This document shows, in pieces, positions 18,691-28,303 of a stretch of 64,000 bases of DNA (position 1 is its first letter; every line of letters starts with the position of its first letter). A program made the translations under genes and the position numbers. This DNA is from Polaribacter gangjinensis (GTDB lineage Bacteria > Bacteroidota > Bacteroidia > Flavobacteriales > Flavobacteriaceae). Under the pieces are notes generated by a model that searched no databases, had not been told where the DNA came from, and saw only the letters and a list, made by a program, of their open reading frames with translations. The stretch covers positions 513,501 through 577,500 of the forward strand of contig NZ_CP150662.1 in NCBI RefSeq assembly GCF_038024125.1, given 5' to 3'.

Positions 18691-19635
18691 TTACCAAGGC
18701 AATTGAAGATTTGCAACTTCATTATTATAAAATTCCTCTAATTTAATGAGCTCAGTTTCATAAATAGGATATAACGTACTTTTAACATTACTCTCTAATT
18801 GAGAAATACTCAAAGCCCCAGGAATTACAGTAGAAACTGTTTTATAAGCCAAACAAAATGAAATTGCTTTTTGAGCTAAATTATCTTCTTGCTGTAAAAT
18901 TTCTTTTACACGATTTACCAATCTTGCTCTTGTCTCAATATCGTGCTTAGACCAACGATTTCTGATGTCTGTAAAAACACTTTTAGCATCATATTTTCCT
19001 GTCAACCATCCAGAGTCAAGAGGAATTTTAGCAATGATTGCAACTTCTTTTTTTTCAGCAAGTTGAAAAGCAAGTTTAGCATCTTGATGTAAAATATTAA
19101 AAAAAGCTTCTATTACTGTAGCATTTGTAGTTTCCATCAATAATTTCATTTCTTCAAAAGTATCTAAAGATGCTCCGTAAGCTTTTATTTTACCTTCCTC
19201 AATCAATCTTTCTAAAATTTCATAATGATCATTTTTGTTTCCATCTAAAAAATGCAAAGGCGGATTGTGAATTATGAGAGAATCAACACATTCCATTTGA
19301 AGTCTTTTCAAACTACTTTCTAAAGAATTTCTGATAGTTTTTGAACTGTAATCGGTTTTACCCAAGTGATTATGACCAAATTTTGTATTGATGACAAATG
19401 AATCTCTTTCGTGATTTTTTAAAATACGTCCCAATCGTTCTTCACTTGTTCCCAAACCATAATTCGGAGCAGTATCAAAAAAATTAATTCCGAGGTCAAT
19501 GGCTTTTTCAACAATAGTTGTTGCTTCTTTTTCAGAGACAGATTTCCAGCAAAAATCATCACCCAATTGCCAAGTTCCTAAACCAATTTCTGATACTTTT
19601 TGAATTGTGGTTGTATAATTTCTATAATTCATCAT
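18691..19635 (-). CDS. Aldo/keto reductase
   Basis: A 314-residue NADPH-dependent TIM-barrel reductase. It shows the N-terminal EIGLGTWQLGDDFCW and the catalytic Asp/Tyr in FFDTAPNYGLGTSEE. The lysine of the tetrad is expected in INTKFGHNH and the phosphate-binding part in VIPGALSISQLESN. The substrate is unknown; relatives reduce small carbonyls or act in sugar metabolism. Its start overlaps the stop of the HAD phosphatase by 4 nt, so both are in one operon. Confidence 0.92.
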   Translation of the reverse strand: MMNYRNYTTTIQKVSEIGLGTWQLGDDFCWKSVSEKEATTIVEKAIDLGINFFDTAPNYGLGTSEERLGRILKNHERDSFVINTKFGHNHLGKTDYSSKTIRNSLESSLKRLQMECVDSLIIHNPPLHFLDGNKNDHYEILERLIEEGKIKAYGASLDTFEEMKLLMETTNATVIEAFFNILHQDAKLAFQLAEKKEVAIIAKIPLDSGWLTGKYDAKSVFTDIRNRWSKHDIETRARLVNRVKEILQQEDNLAQKAISFCLAYKTVSTVIPGALSISQLESNVKSTLYPIYETELIKLEEFYNNEVANLQLPW

Positions 19636-20288
19636 AAATAGGTATAAATTTGAGAGAAATCATCAATAATCAAATCCGCTTTCTCTAAAGTTTGATCAGC
19701 TGCTAAAGGATTTCTAAAACCAAAAACAAAAATTCCAGCATCATTTGCAGCCTGAATTCCGTTGTCAGAATCTTCAATAACGACGCAATTTTCTTTTGAA
19801 AATCCTGATAAAGAAGCGGCTTTTTCAAAAATTTCAGGATGTGGTTTAGACGCTTTTAAGTCTGCACCACTAATTTTTGCCTTAAAAAAATCATTCAATT
19901 GAAAACGATTAAAAACACGATTGATATTTTCCATAGCTGAGGATGATGCTAAAATCAACGTTATTCCTTGTTGATATGCTTTTTCAATCAACTCTTTCAC
20001 ACCATGAACCAAATGCAATGCTGGATCGTTTTCAAAATAATTTACATAGCGTTGTCGCTTTTCTAACACCAATTCTTCAGGATCAATATCTAGCTGAAAA
20101 TGAGCTACTAATTTTTGAAAAGCATTCAATGTTGATGATCCTGTAAAAGTTTTATATAGCTCTTCAGTAACATCTACGTTGATAAAATTAAAGGTCTCAA
20201 AATAGGCTTTTTTATGAATTTCTTCTGAATCAATAACGACGCCATCCATATCAAAAATGATACATTTAATGCTTGTAGGTAAAGTCAT
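19632..20288 (-). CDS. HAD-superfamily phosphatase (beta-phosphoglucomutase-like)
   Basis: A 218-residue HAD hydrolase of subfamily IA. The nucleophile motif DMDGVVIDSEE is near residue 14, motif II lies in LILASSSAMEN, the Lys in KASKPHPEIFEKA, and the metal site in VIEDSDNGIQAANDAG. The helical cap between motifs I and II fits sugar-phosphate phosphatases or phosphoglucomutases. It is sandwiched in an operon between the DCC1-like gene (directly abutting) and the aldo/keto reductase (4-nt overlap). Confidence 0.92.
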   Translation of the reverse strand: MTLPTSIKCIIFDMDGVVIDSEEIHKKAYFETFNFINVDVTEELYKTFTGSSTLNAFQKLVAHFQLDIDPEELVLEKRQRYVNYFENDPALHLVHGVKELIEKAYQQGITLILASSSAMENINRVFNRFQLNDFFKAKISGADLKASKPHPEIFEKAASLSGFSKENCVVIEDSDNGIQAANDAGIFVFGFRNPLAADQTLEKADLIIDDFSQIYTYL

Positions 20289-20705
20289 TTATGGTAAAAA
20301 TTTTGTTTTAATTTCGGGAGTTGGCATCATACAACTTTCTTTTTTCCCAAACCATTTATAGCGGTTTTTAGCAATGATATCATAAATAAAATCTCTAAAA
20401 CCCACAGGAAAAATTTTGATAATAAAACTTAATCTCCAAATTCCTCCAAAATCCTCCATAATTTTTAGAGCAGCACTGCTTTTAATTTCATAAGAAATCC
20501 CTGGTTCATATAATATTATGGCATCAATTTTTTTGGTATCAATACCTAAATATTTTGTCAATTCTTTACCTGTTTCTGATTGTAAATTCGCAAAGAGAAA
20601 GGTGTTTTTTTTATCATATTTTATAATTTTTAAAACAATTCCATTGCATAAATTACACACACCATCAGTGAGAATAATTTTTTTATCTTTTGGGATATCA
20701 ATCAT
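20289..20705 (-). CDS. DCC1-like thiol-disulfide oxidoreductase family protein (DUF393)
   Basis: A 138-residue member of the DUF393/DCC family, whose name comes from the DxxCxxC start. Here it is LTDGVCNLCNGIVL, with the CNLC redox pair near residue 20. The later aromatic-rich part (FRDFIYDIIAKNRYKWFGKKESCMMP) is also family-typical. A thioredoxin-like fold is predicted for the family; substrates are unknown. Its stop abuts the start of the HAD gene, so it leads the three-gene operon. Confidence 0.92.
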   Translation of the reverse strand: MIDIPKDKKIILTDGVCNLCNGIVLKIIKYDKKNTFLFANLQSETGKELTKYLGIDTKKIDAIILYEPGISYEIKSSAALKIMEDFGGIWRLSFIIKIFPVGFRDFIYDIIAKNRYKWFGKKESCMMPTPEIKTKFLP

Positions 20706-20880
20706 TTAGCCAATTTTATTTTTAAAATCACACAAAAATACGGCAAGAATTTTAAAAAGCTTGTAACATTTTTTAAATTGATACGTCTTATTTCTGTTAC
20801 CAAGTGTTTTTAGCTTTTAACAATTACTTAGTATTCATACCATAAATTATTGAATACTTTCGTAAAAAATTAACCAAAGA

Positions 20881-21582
20881 ATGATTAGAATAGAAAAACT
20901 CCATAAATCCTATCCTATAGGAAAAGAATCCATCCACGTTTTAAAAGGTATTGATTTACATATCAAAGAAGGAGAATTTGTTTCCATTATGGGATCATCA
21001 GGTTCTGGAAAATCAACGTTGTTAAATATTGTTGGTTTATTAGACATTCATGACGAAGGAAATTACTACTTGAATGGAGAATTAATTAAAGACATGAACG
21101 AAAAGAAAGCAGCTATTTTACGCAACAAATTCTTGGGTTTTGTGTTTCAATCTTTCAATTTAATTTCTTACAAAACTGCTTTAGAAAACGTAGCGTTACC
21201 TCTTTATTATAAGGGAGTTAACAGAAAAGATCGTTTAGAGATTGCTATGGAATATTTAGAAAAAGTAGGCTTAAAAGAATGGGCAAACCATTTACCAAAC
21301 GAACTTTCTGGAGGACAAAAACAACGTGTTGCCATTGCAAGAGCCTTGGTTACAAAACCAAAAGTTGTTTTAGCTGATGAACCTACAGGAGCTTTAGATT
21401 CTACTACAACTGATTCAGTAATGGATTTATTAAAGGACATTAACAACGAAGGAATGACTGTTTTTGTAATTACTCACGAAGAAGAAGTTGCTGCGCAAAC
21501 AAAACGTATTGTGCGTTTAAAAGACGGAATTATTGTGAGTGACGAATTAACCAAAAACGCAAAACAAGCTTCACATGTTTGA
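20881..21582 (+). CDS. ABC transporter ATP-binding protein (MacB/LolD type)
   Basis: A 233-residue ATPase of the MacB/LolD subgroup. Walker A is GSSGSGKSTLL, the ABC signature is LSGGQKQRVAIARAL, Walker B is VVLADEPTGALD, and the H-loop is VITHEE. It powers the two permeases encoded directly downstream; its end overlaps the first permease by 8 nt. With the adaptor at 24071 it forms a MacAB-like tripartite efflux or lipoprotein/peptide export machine. The outer-membrane channel is not encoded here. Confidence 0.95.
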   Translation: MIRIEKLHKSYPIGKESIHVLKGIDLHIKEGEFVSIMGSSGSGKSTLLNIVGLLDIHDEGNYYLNGELIKDMNEKKAAILRNKFLGFVFQSFNLISYKTALENVALPLYYKGVNRKDRLEIAMEYLEKVGLKEWANHLPNELSGGQKQRVAIARALVTKPKVVLADEPTGALDSTTTDSVMDLLKDINNEGMTVFVITHEEEVAAQTKRIVRLKDGIIVSDELTKNAKQASHV

Positions 21583-22807
21583 TATTGATCGTTGGCGCGA
21601 AATTTTTCAAAGTATCAATAAAAACAGATTACGATCAATATTATCTGGTTTTACAGTTGCTTTTGCCATTTTGTTATTTACATTATTATTTGGAATTGTA
21701 AGTGGATTAAGCAATTCCTTTAAAAGTGCATTTGCAGACGATGCTCAAAATGCCATGTTTGTGCGTGTTTGGCAAACCTCAAAACCTTACAAAGGTTTAC
21801 AAACAGGAAGAACTATTCAACTTAAAAATGATGATTTTAATTACGTTAAAGATGAATACGAAAGTAAAATTCAATATCAATCTGCCAGAATTTACAAAAA
21901 TTTTACATTAAAATATAAAAACGAAGCGAATAGTTATAGTGTTCGTGCAGTGCATCCTGATCATCAATTTTTAGAAAAAACAATGATTGATGAAGGACGT
22001 TATTTGAATGAAAAAGATTTGCAAGAAAAATCAAAAGTTATTGTTATTGGACGATTGATAAAAGCAGATTTATTTGGTGAAAAACCAGCTTTAGGAAAAA
22101 GAATCAATGTGAATGGAAGTTCGTATTTGGTGATAGGAATTTTTTCTGATGAAGGAGGAGATAATGAAGAAAGATTGGCGTACATTCCTGTTACTACAGC
22201 CCAAATGATTTATGGTAATAACGATTACATCAGTCAAATTAACTTAGGATACAATCCTGATTTGAATTTAGATGAAGCCATCTCTTTTGGAAAACAATTA
22301 GAAAGAGATTTGCGTTTTAAATTAAATATCCATCCTGATGATCAAAGTGCACTTTCTGTTAGAAACATGGCTGAAGCCAATAAAAACGTAGGAAGTTTTA
22401 TGGCCATTTTATATGCCATCGTAATTTTAGTTGGCTCAGGAACATTGATTGCAGGTATTATTGGAATTAGTAATATCATGATCTTTGTGATAAAAGAACG
22501 AACTAAAGAATTTGGAATTCGAAAAGCATTAGGTGCACAACCTTTATCAATTGTTTGGATGGTTGTTCAAGAATCCGTTTTTATAACCACCATTGCAGGG
22601 TATTTAGGATTGTCTTTAGGCACCTATTTATTAAGTTTAATTGGCGATAGTTTAGAGGAAGATTATTTTATAAAAGACCCAAGTGTAAGTACTGGAATCG
22701 TGGTAGGAGCAACAGTAGTACTAATTTTATCAGGCTTAATTGCTGGTTATATTCCTGCAAAAAGAGCCGCAAACATCAAACCTATTGAAGCTTTAAGAGC
22801 AGATTAA
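21575..22807 (+). CDS. ABC transporter permease 1 (MacB/FtsX family)
   Basis: 410 residues: one N-terminal membrane helix (ILSGFTVAFAILLFTLLFGIVSGL), a large periplasmic MacB_PCD domain (about residues 50-270), then three C-terminal FtsX helices with the conserved VIKERTKEFGIRKALGA cytoplasmic coupling motif and a PAKRAANIKPIEALRAD end. This is a mechanotransmission-type transporter subunit. It is about the same size as permease 2 and diverged from it, so the pair probably forms a heterodimer (inference). Confidence 0.93.
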   Translation: MFDIDRWREIFQSINKNRLRSILSGFTVAFAILLFTLLFGIVSGLSNSFKSAFADDAQNAMFVRVWQTSKPYKGLQTGRTIQLKNDDFNYVKDEYESKIQYQSARIYKNFTLKYKNEANSYSVRAVHPDHQFLEKTMIDEGRYLNEKDLQEKSKVIVIGRLIKADLFGEKPALGKRINVNGSSYLVIGIFSDEGGDNEERLAYIPVTTAQMIYGNNDYISQINLGYNPDLNLDEAISFGKQLERDLRFKLNIHPDDQSALSVRNMAEANKNVGSFMAILYAIVILVGSGTLIAGIIGISNIMIFVIKERTKEFGIRKALGAQPLSIVWMVVQESVFITTIAGYLGLSLGTYLLSLIGDSLEEDYFIKDPSVSTGIVVGATVVLILSGLIAGYIPAKRAANIKPIEALRAD

Positions 22808-22811
22808 AAAT

Positions 22812-24056
22812 ATGAAATTTATATTCGATTCAGATTCTTGGCAAGAGATTTACGGAAGTATTCGTAAAAATAAAGTTCGTACAGGCATCACTATTATAGG
22901 TGTTTTATGGGGGATTTTTCTGCTCGTGGTTCTTTTGGGTGCTGCACGTGGGATGGAAAATGGCTTTAAAAAATTATTTGGTGATTTTGCAACAAATAGT
23001 GTTTTTGTTTGGACACAATCAACAGATACTCCTTTTAAAGGTTTTCAAGAAGGCAGAAGATTTCGATTAAAAGAGGCCGATATTGAAGTATTAAAAAGAG
23101 AATTTGAAGGCGAAATCAAATTATTAGCACCAAGAAATCAAACAAACAATTTAATCACACACGATTTTAAATCAGGAAATTTTCAAGTTTGTGGAGATTA
23201 TCCAGTATTGGATCAAATTCAAAAGAAAAAATTGATTTACGGTCGTTTTATCAATGAAAATGATATGTTAACTTCAGCAAAAGTTACGGTCATTTCAGAA
23301 GATATGTACATTCAATTATTTGATAAGGGAGTATATCCAATAGGAGCTTACATCAAAATTAACAGTATCAATTATAAAGTCGTTGGCGTTTATGAGCGAT
23401 CTAACAATATTGATCTTGATGGAGATGCTGCTTATATACCTTTTTCAACTTTTAAAAGAGTTTATAATACTGGAAATAATATTGATTGGATGGTGATTAC
23501 TGCTGAAGAAGGCATCAATATTGAACAAATGGAAAAAGATGTAATTCTTACTTTGAAAAACTTACACAATGTGCATCCAGAAGACAAAAGAGCTTTTGGT
23601 TCTTTCAACTTAGGAACTCAAATATCTAAATTGACAGGTTTTTTAACAGGTATGCAATTTTTAACTTGGTTTGTGGGAATTGCTACATTAATTGCAGGAG
23701 TTTTTGCCATTGGAAACATTTTATTGATAACCGTTAAAGAACGTACCAAAGAAATTGGAATTAGAAGAGCCATTGGAGCAACTCCAAGAAGCATCCGTCA
23801 ACAAATTATATTAGAATCGGTTTTTTTAACCACCATAGCTGGAATGTTAGGTATTATTTTTGGTAGTGCAATACTTTTTATTATTGATACTGCTTTTGGT
23901 CAAGGACCTGATGCTGCACTAGTAAATCCTACAGTAAACATTCCAATTATCATCATCGCATTTGCCACGTTAGTAGTGTTAGGAACCTTAATAGGGTTGA
24001 TTCCTGCTCACATGGCAACTATAGTAAAACCAATAGAAGCATTAAGAGAAGAATAA
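22812..24056 (+). CDS. ABC transporter permease 2 (MacB/FtsX family)
   Basis: 414 residues with the same topology as its neighbour: an N-terminal helix (TGITIIGVLWGIFLLVVLLG), a periplasmic domain, three C-terminal helices, the motif TVKERTKEIGIRRAIGATPRSIRQQ, and the ending IVKPIEALREE. It begins 4 nt after permease 1. Two unequal half-permeases served by a single ATPase are common for MacB-like systems in Bacteroidota. Confidence 0.93.
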   Translation: MKFIFDSDSWQEIYGSIRKNKVRTGITIIGVLWGIFLLVVLLGAARGMENGFKKLFGDFATNSVFVWTQSTDTPFKGFQEGRRFRLKEADIEVLKREFEGEIKLLAPRNQTNNLITHDFKSGNFQVCGDYPVLDQIQKKKLIYGRFINENDMLTSAKVTVISEDMYIQLFDKGVYPIGAYIKINSINYKVVGVYERSNNIDLDGDAAYIPFSTFKRVYNTGNNIDWMVITAEEGINIEQMEKDVILTLKNLHNVHPEDKRAFGSFNLGTQISKLTGFLTGMQFLTWFVGIATLIAGVFAIGNILLITVKERTKEIGIRRAIGATPRSIRQQIILESVFLTTIAGMLGIIFGSAILFIIDTAFGQGPDAALVNPTVNIPIIIIAFATLVVLGTLIGLIPAHMATIVKPIEALREE

Positions 24057-24070
24057 ATCAATCACAAATC

Positions 24071-25186
24071 ATGAGTAAAAAAGCAAAAATCATTTTAATA
24101 ATTATTGGGGTATTTTTTATTGCCGCATTAATTTGGTTCGGAAAAAAGAACAGTAAAAGTATTATTCAATATGAAACCGAAAAACCTTTTAAGACTACAA
24201 TTTTAAAGAAAACAGTAGCTACAGGAAAAGTGACTCCTTTAGAAGAAATTGAGATAAAGCCTCAAATAACTGGTATTATTGATAAAATATTTTTGCTTGA
24301 AGGTGCAAAAGTTGTAAAAGGAGACTTGATTGCAACAGTAAGAGTGGTTCCGAATGAGCAATCATTAATAAGCGCAAAAGGACGTGTTGACAACATCAAA
24401 ATAATTTTAGACAATGCTAAAATTGTATTGGATAGAAATAAAAATTTATTTGAAAGAGGCGTAATTTCTAAACAAGAATTTGAAAACATCGAGCTAAATT
24501 ACAATCAAACTTTGCAAGATTTAAAAAATGCTCAAAACGATTATCAAATCATTAAGAGTGGTTCTTCTGGAGCTGCAGGTGCTGCAAACACTAATGTTTA
24601 TGCACAAATGACAGGAACTATTTTAGAAATTCCGGTAAAAGAAGGAGATCAAGTTATTCAATCTAATAATTTCAATGCCGGAACAACAATTGCTTCTATA
24701 GCAGACATGAACAAAATGATTTTTGAGGGAAAAGTTGATGAATCAGAAGTTGGTAAATTGATAAATGGATCAGAAATTGAAGTTTCAATCGGCGCAATAG
24801 AAGGGAAGAAGTTTCCTGCAAAACTAAACTTTATCGCTCCAAAAGGAACTGAAGAAGCAGGTGCAGTACAATTTAAAATTAAGGCTGATGTTTCTCTAGA
24901 CGAAAGTTATTTTATTAGAGCTGGTTACAGTGCAAATGCTGATATTGTTTTAGAGAAAAAAGAAAATGTACTAGCAATTAAAGAAGCACTTCTAAGATTT
25001 GATCCTAAAACTGAAGAGCCTTATGTTGAAATTAAAAAAGCGGATGGTTCTTTTGAAAAAAGAATGCTAAAATTAGGAACTTCTGATGGTGTTAATGTTC
25101 AGATTTTAGAGGGTATTAAAGAAAATAATGAAATAAAAGTTTGGAATAAAACAACCAAAGACGACGAAAAAGAAGCACAAAAATAA
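24071..25186 (+). CDS. Periplasmic adaptor (membrane fusion) protein, HlyD/MacA type
   Basis: 371 residues: an N-terminal membrane anchor (IILIIIGVFFIAALIWF), a biotinyl-lipoyl half motif (VTPLEEIEIKPQITGIIDKIF), an alpha-hairpin around residues 95-160, the second lipoyl half (AQMTGTILEIPVKEGDQV) and a beta-barrel domain. It would link the inner-membrane permeases to a TolC-like channel. Last gene of the operon; a strong terminator follows 22 nt after the stop. Confidence 0.93.
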   Translation: MSKKAKIILIIIGVFFIAALIWFGKKNSKSIIQYETEKPFKTTILKKTVATGKVTPLEEIEIKPQITGIIDKIFLLEGAKVVKGDLIATVRVVPNEQSLISAKGRVDNIKIILDNAKIVLDRNKNLFERGVISKQEFENIELNYNQTLQDLKNAQNDYQIIKSGSSGAAGAANTNVYAQMTGTILEIPVKEGDQVIQSNNFNAGTTIASIADMNKMIFEGKVDESEVGKLINGSEIEVSIGAIEGKKFPAKLNFIAPKGTEEAGAVQFKIKADVSLDESYFIRAGYSANADIVLEKKENVLAIKEALLRFDPKTEEPYVEIKKADGSFEKRMLKLGTSDGVNVQILEGIKENNEIKVWNKTTKDDEKEAQK

Positions 25187-25200
25187 TTTTTCATCAAAAT

Positions 25201-25232
25201 AAAAAAAGGAGCTGAATATCAGCTCCTTTTTT
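25201..25232 (+). terminator. Intrinsic terminator of the ABC efflux operon
   Basis: 7-bp GC-rich stem GGAGCTG (25208-25214) and CAGCTCC (25220-25226), loop AATAT, flanked by seven A and six T. Confidence 0.93.
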
Positions 25233-25330
25233 ATTGAATTCAATTGTTTTATTCCATAGAAATTAACATCAGCACTAAAATGCAAAAATCGCATGAAAAG
25301 TTGTTTATTTTAAAAGATAATTATTTTAGT

Positions 25331-25338
25331 ATATTTGC
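25331..25338 (+). promoter_or_regulatory. Candidate -7 box upstream of the DUF481 gene
   Basis: TATATTTG matches TAnnTTTG. It lies 105 nt upstream of the ATG at 25443. No well-placed -33 TTG is visible. Confidence 0.35.
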
Positions 25339-25442
25339 TAAAAACCAATCATTTTAAAGAATAAATAATTGATTATCAATGTTATAAACATAAAATAACT
25401 ACAATAATTTCATCAGAAAATAAAAAATGAATTAGAAAATCA

Positions 25443-26459
25443 ATGAATACATTCCAAAAATACTATACAATTCTATTTCTTTTTTTAGGATTTCAATCAA
25501 TGGTGAGTCAATCAGATACCTTAGTTTTTAACACAGGAAATAAAATGATTGGTGAAATTAAAAAAATGGAAAAAGGTGTTTTAGAAATTGATGTTCCTTA
25601 TGGAAAAGAAAATTTCAAAATAAAATGGAGTGATATCAAGGAAATTTACACATCAAATAAATTTTTAGTAACCGTAAATACCAAATTATATCGTGGTAAA
25701 ATTGCAACAGTAATCTCTGAAAAAGTAAAAATATTTGATAAAAATGAAGAGTTTATTGTATGTGATTTGAAAAATATTTTATTCATAAATGAAGTAAATG
25801 AAGTTTTAAAAAATCGATTTTCAGCAAGTTTAGAAATGGGATTTAATTTGACAAAATCTCAAAATACACAACAATTTTCATTACGTTCATCTTTAGGTTA
25901 CAAAACAGATAAAGCAAATATTGAAGTCTCTTACAGCGTATTAACTACTAATCAAAATGAATCAGAACCCGCAAAAAGAACTGATGGATTAATCAATTAC
26001 AGACGCATTTTAATAAATAGATGGTATGCAATTGGATCTGTAGTTACATTATCAAATTCCACTCAAAAAATTGATATTAGAGCTAATACTCAAATTGGTG
26101 TCGGTAATTATATTTTTGCCAACTCAAAAGGTTATTGGGGAGTAAAATCGGGCGTAAACAATAACCTCGAAAAATTTGCTAACAATTTTAGTACATTAAA
26201 TAGTTGGGAAGGATATTTAGGTTCTGAATTAAATCTTTATGACATGGAAGATTTTAATCTTGCGTTGGTTTTAATGAATTATTCAAGTTTTACAGATTCA
26301 GGCAGATATCGTGCAGATATAACTTTTGATATCAAATATGATTTACCACTCAATCTTTTTGTAAAAGCAGGAATTTCTTTCAATTACGATAACAAACCAA
26401 CTTTAGGAGCCAGTACTTCTGATTATATTTTAAGAACAGGTTTTGGCTGGGAATTGTAG
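25443..26459 (+). CDS. DUF481 outer-membrane beta-barrel protein
   Basis: 338 residues with a signal peptide (up to about SMVSQS). A small N-terminal domain (TLVFNTGNKMIGEIKKMEKGVLEIDVPYG is the start of it) precedes the DUF481 barrel from about residue 125, seen as alternating strands such as FSASLEMGFNLTKSQ and ending in the outer-membrane signature GFGWEL. Function unknown; possibly an outer-membrane pore or salt-stress protein like YdiY. Single-gene unit after a terminator. Confidence 0.88.
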   Translation: MNTFQKYYTILFLFLGFQSMVSQSDTLVFNTGNKMIGEIKKMEKGVLEIDVPYGKENFKIKWSDIKEIYTSNKFLVTVNTKLYRGKIATVISEKVKIFDKNEEFIVCDLKNILFINEVNEVLKNRFSASLEMGFNLTKSQNTQQFSLRSSLGYKTDKANIEVSYSVLTTNQNESEPAKRTDGLINYRRILINRWYAIGSVVTLSNSTQKIDIRANTQIGVGNYIFANSKGYWGVKSGVNNNLEKFANNFSTLNSWEGYLGSELNLYDMEDFNLALVLMNYSSFTDSGRYRADITFDIKYDLPLNLFVKAGISFNYDNKPTLGASTSDYILRTGFGWEL

Positions 26460-26477
26460 TTTTTAATTTAAAATCGA

Positions 26478-26831
26478 TCAGTATTTCATATACTCATCAA
26501 AAGTACCATCAGTATAAAATACTACAATGCGTTGAATTTTTTTTTCATCTGCATTAGAAGATTCTACTGATAATGGAGCAGAGGAGAAGGTATTATTTGA
26601 AACCAACTTCGGAAAATGTCCTTTACCATCAACCAACCAATACAAATCAACTTCTTCAAAAACGGAGGTGATTTTTAAGATAAAATCTAAACTAGGTTTG
26701 TTTCTTCCAGATAAAATATGTGAAATACTTGAACGTTGCACACCTATTTTATCAGCAAAAAGTGCTGCTGAAATAGCGTAATAATCCATGATTTTTTTGA
26801 GTCGATTTGTAAACTCATCACCGTTTATCAT
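26478..26831 (-). CDS. XRE-family helix-turn-helix regulator
   Basis: 117 residues. The Cro/CI-like HTH covers about residues 5-65, with the recognition region ADKIGVQRSSISHILSGRNKPSLDF. It is followed by a short tail with DLYWLVDGKGHFPK, seen in a group of flavobacterial regulators. It is transcribed away from the M14 peptidase gene. The 344-nt divergent spacer is full of TTACA/TGTAA repeats, so autoregulation and control of the neighbour are likely (inference). Confidence 0.9.
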   Translation of the reverse strand: MINGDEFTNRLKKIMDYYAISAALFADKIGVQRSSISHILSGRNKPSLDFILKITSVFEEVDLYWLVDGKGHFPKLVSNNTFSSAPLSVESSNADEKKIQRIVVFYTDGTFDEYMKY

Positions 26832-27175
26832 TGTAAATTGTAATTTTTACACAAAAGTAAATCAATTACAACTGAATACAAAGTAATTTCATTAAGAATA
26901 TAATCTTAAATAATTAATAATGAATTGATAGTTTAGGTAAATATTATATTCTATTGATATACATTTATTTAAATAAATAATAAAACTTGATATAAGCATT
27001 GATTATGATATTGATAATTCTAAGTTAATTTGTAAAAAACAACTATTCTAAAAATTACAATTGTAAAATAATTGTAATTTACGAATGTAAATTAACTGCA
27101 ATTTACATTTGTAATATTTTAATTGTTTACTGAAATGTAATCCTTTATTTTTGCCAAAATTAATTTTTGTAATTC
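26832..27175. promoter_or_regulatory. Divergent spacer with a field of TTACA/TGTAA operator-like repeats
   Basis: This 344-nt gene-free spacer lies between the XRE regulator and the M14 peptidase. TTACA or its complement TGTAA occurs about a dozen times in two clusters: within 50 nt of the regulator start (26832-26880) and at 27050-27145 next to the peptidase promoter. One perfect palindrome, TTACAATTGTAA, is at 27055-27066. The spread suggests multiple binding sites for a dimeric regulator, with the XRE protein as first candidate. The middle (26890-27040) is AT-rich with nothing recognisable. Confidence 0.55.
27123..27153 (+). promoter_or_regulatory. Promoter of the M14 peptidase gene
   Basis: TTG at 27123-27125, a 20-nt spacer, then TATTTTTG at 27146-27153: a textbook Bacteroidota -33/-7 pair. 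The start codon follows 22 nt later. TGTAA repeats overlap and flank it. Confidence 0.75.
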
Positions 27176-28228
27176 GTGCCAATTTTAACAACTACTTTTG
27201 TAAAATCCATTTTTGAAAAACATAAAGAAACGTCACTTTTTGGCAAATGGATTCGATTTCAAAACATTGAACCCCTTTTTAAAAAACATGAATCAATTTT
27301 TGAAATTCAACAATTAGGAGCATCCGAATTACATAAACCAATCATGCAATTGAAAATTGGAACTGGTGAAAAACGAATTTTGCTATGGTCTCAAATGCAT
27401 GGTAATGAAAGTACCGGAACTAGAGCACTTTTTGATTTGTTTAATTGTTTTTCGGGTAATTCAAAAAAATTATCTACAATTTTAGAAAATTGCACGTTAT
27501 TATTCATTCCGATGTTAAACCCTGATGGCGCTGAAGTTTACACCAGAGTCAATGCAAACAATATCGATTTAAATAGAGATGCCGTAGATAGAGTTGCTAT
27601 TGAAAGCAAATTATTACGAAAAACCTTAGAGGATTTTAACCCTCATTTCTGTTTTAATTTACACGATCAACGAACTATTTTCGGAGTTGAAGGCACTAAA
27701 AACACGGCAACTATTTCTTTTTTAGCGCCTTCAGAAGAAGTTTCGAGAGCAATAACAAAAGGCAGAATTCAAACAATGAATGTTATTGTAGCTATGAACG
27801 AATTGCTACAACAAATTATTCCGAATTTTATAGGAAGATATACAGATGAATTTTATCCAACTGCAACTGGTGATAATTTTCAAAAACTTGGATATAATAC
27901 TATTTTAATCGAATCAGGACATTTCCCTGAAGACTATTCTCGAGAATTTTCTAGAGAATTTACATTTTATGCTATTTTACAAGGTTTATTTCATATAGCT
28001 ACAAACACCGAATTCAATTCGTATCAAAGTTATTTTGAGATTCCGAATAACAAACAAATGTTCTTTGATGTAATTCAAAGAAATCCAACAAAAAAAGATC
28101 TGGCTTATCAATATGTTGATAAAATTATTGATAACCAATTGGTTTCTTATTTAGAAAAAATTGAAGGAGAAGACTTGAAAAACAAGACAGGTCTTAACGA
28201 AATCGTTTTCTTCAACAAAAATATTTAA
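27176..28228 (+). CDS. M14 family zinc carboxypeptidase
   Basis: 350 residues of the carboxypeptidase A fold. The zinc ligands are in QMHGNESTGT (H and E), and the third is a histidine in FNLHDQRT. The substrate motif VNANNIDLNRDA contains the arginine pocket. A catalytic glutamate is expected near ILIESGHFPEDY. No signal peptide is visible, so it probably acts in the cytoplasm on peptides, perhaps cell-wall-derived, as other bacterial M14 members do (inference). Confidence 0.92.
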   Translation: MPILTTTFVKSIFEKHKETSLFGKWIRFQNIEPLFKKHESIFEIQQLGASELHKPIMQLKIGTGEKRILLWSQMHGNESTGTRALFDLFNCFSGNSKKLSTILENCTLLFIPMLNPDGAEVYTRVNANNIDLNRDAVDRVAIESKLLRKTLEDFNPHFCFNLHDQRTIFGVEGTKNTATISFLAPSEEVSRAITKGRIQTMNVIVAMNELLQQIIPNFIGRYTDEFYPTATGDNFQKLGYNTILIESGHFPEDYSREFSREFTFYAILQGLFHIATNTEFNSYQSYFEIPNNKQMFFDVIQRNPTKKDLAYQYVDKIIDNQLVSYLEKIEGEDLKNKTGLNEIVFFNKNI

Positions 28229-28269
28229 ATTTTTCTCATTTTTTATTATTATGTATTAAATTTAATTTA

Positions 28270-28277
28270 TAAATTTG
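28270..28277 (+). promoter_or_regulatory. Candidate -7 box of the Lrp-family gene
   Basis: TAAATTTG fits TAnnTTTG and lies 26 nt before the ATG. A -33 TTG is not evident. Confidence 0.4.
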
Positions 28278-28303
28278 CATCATAATTTGAATAATACACA
28301 AAA

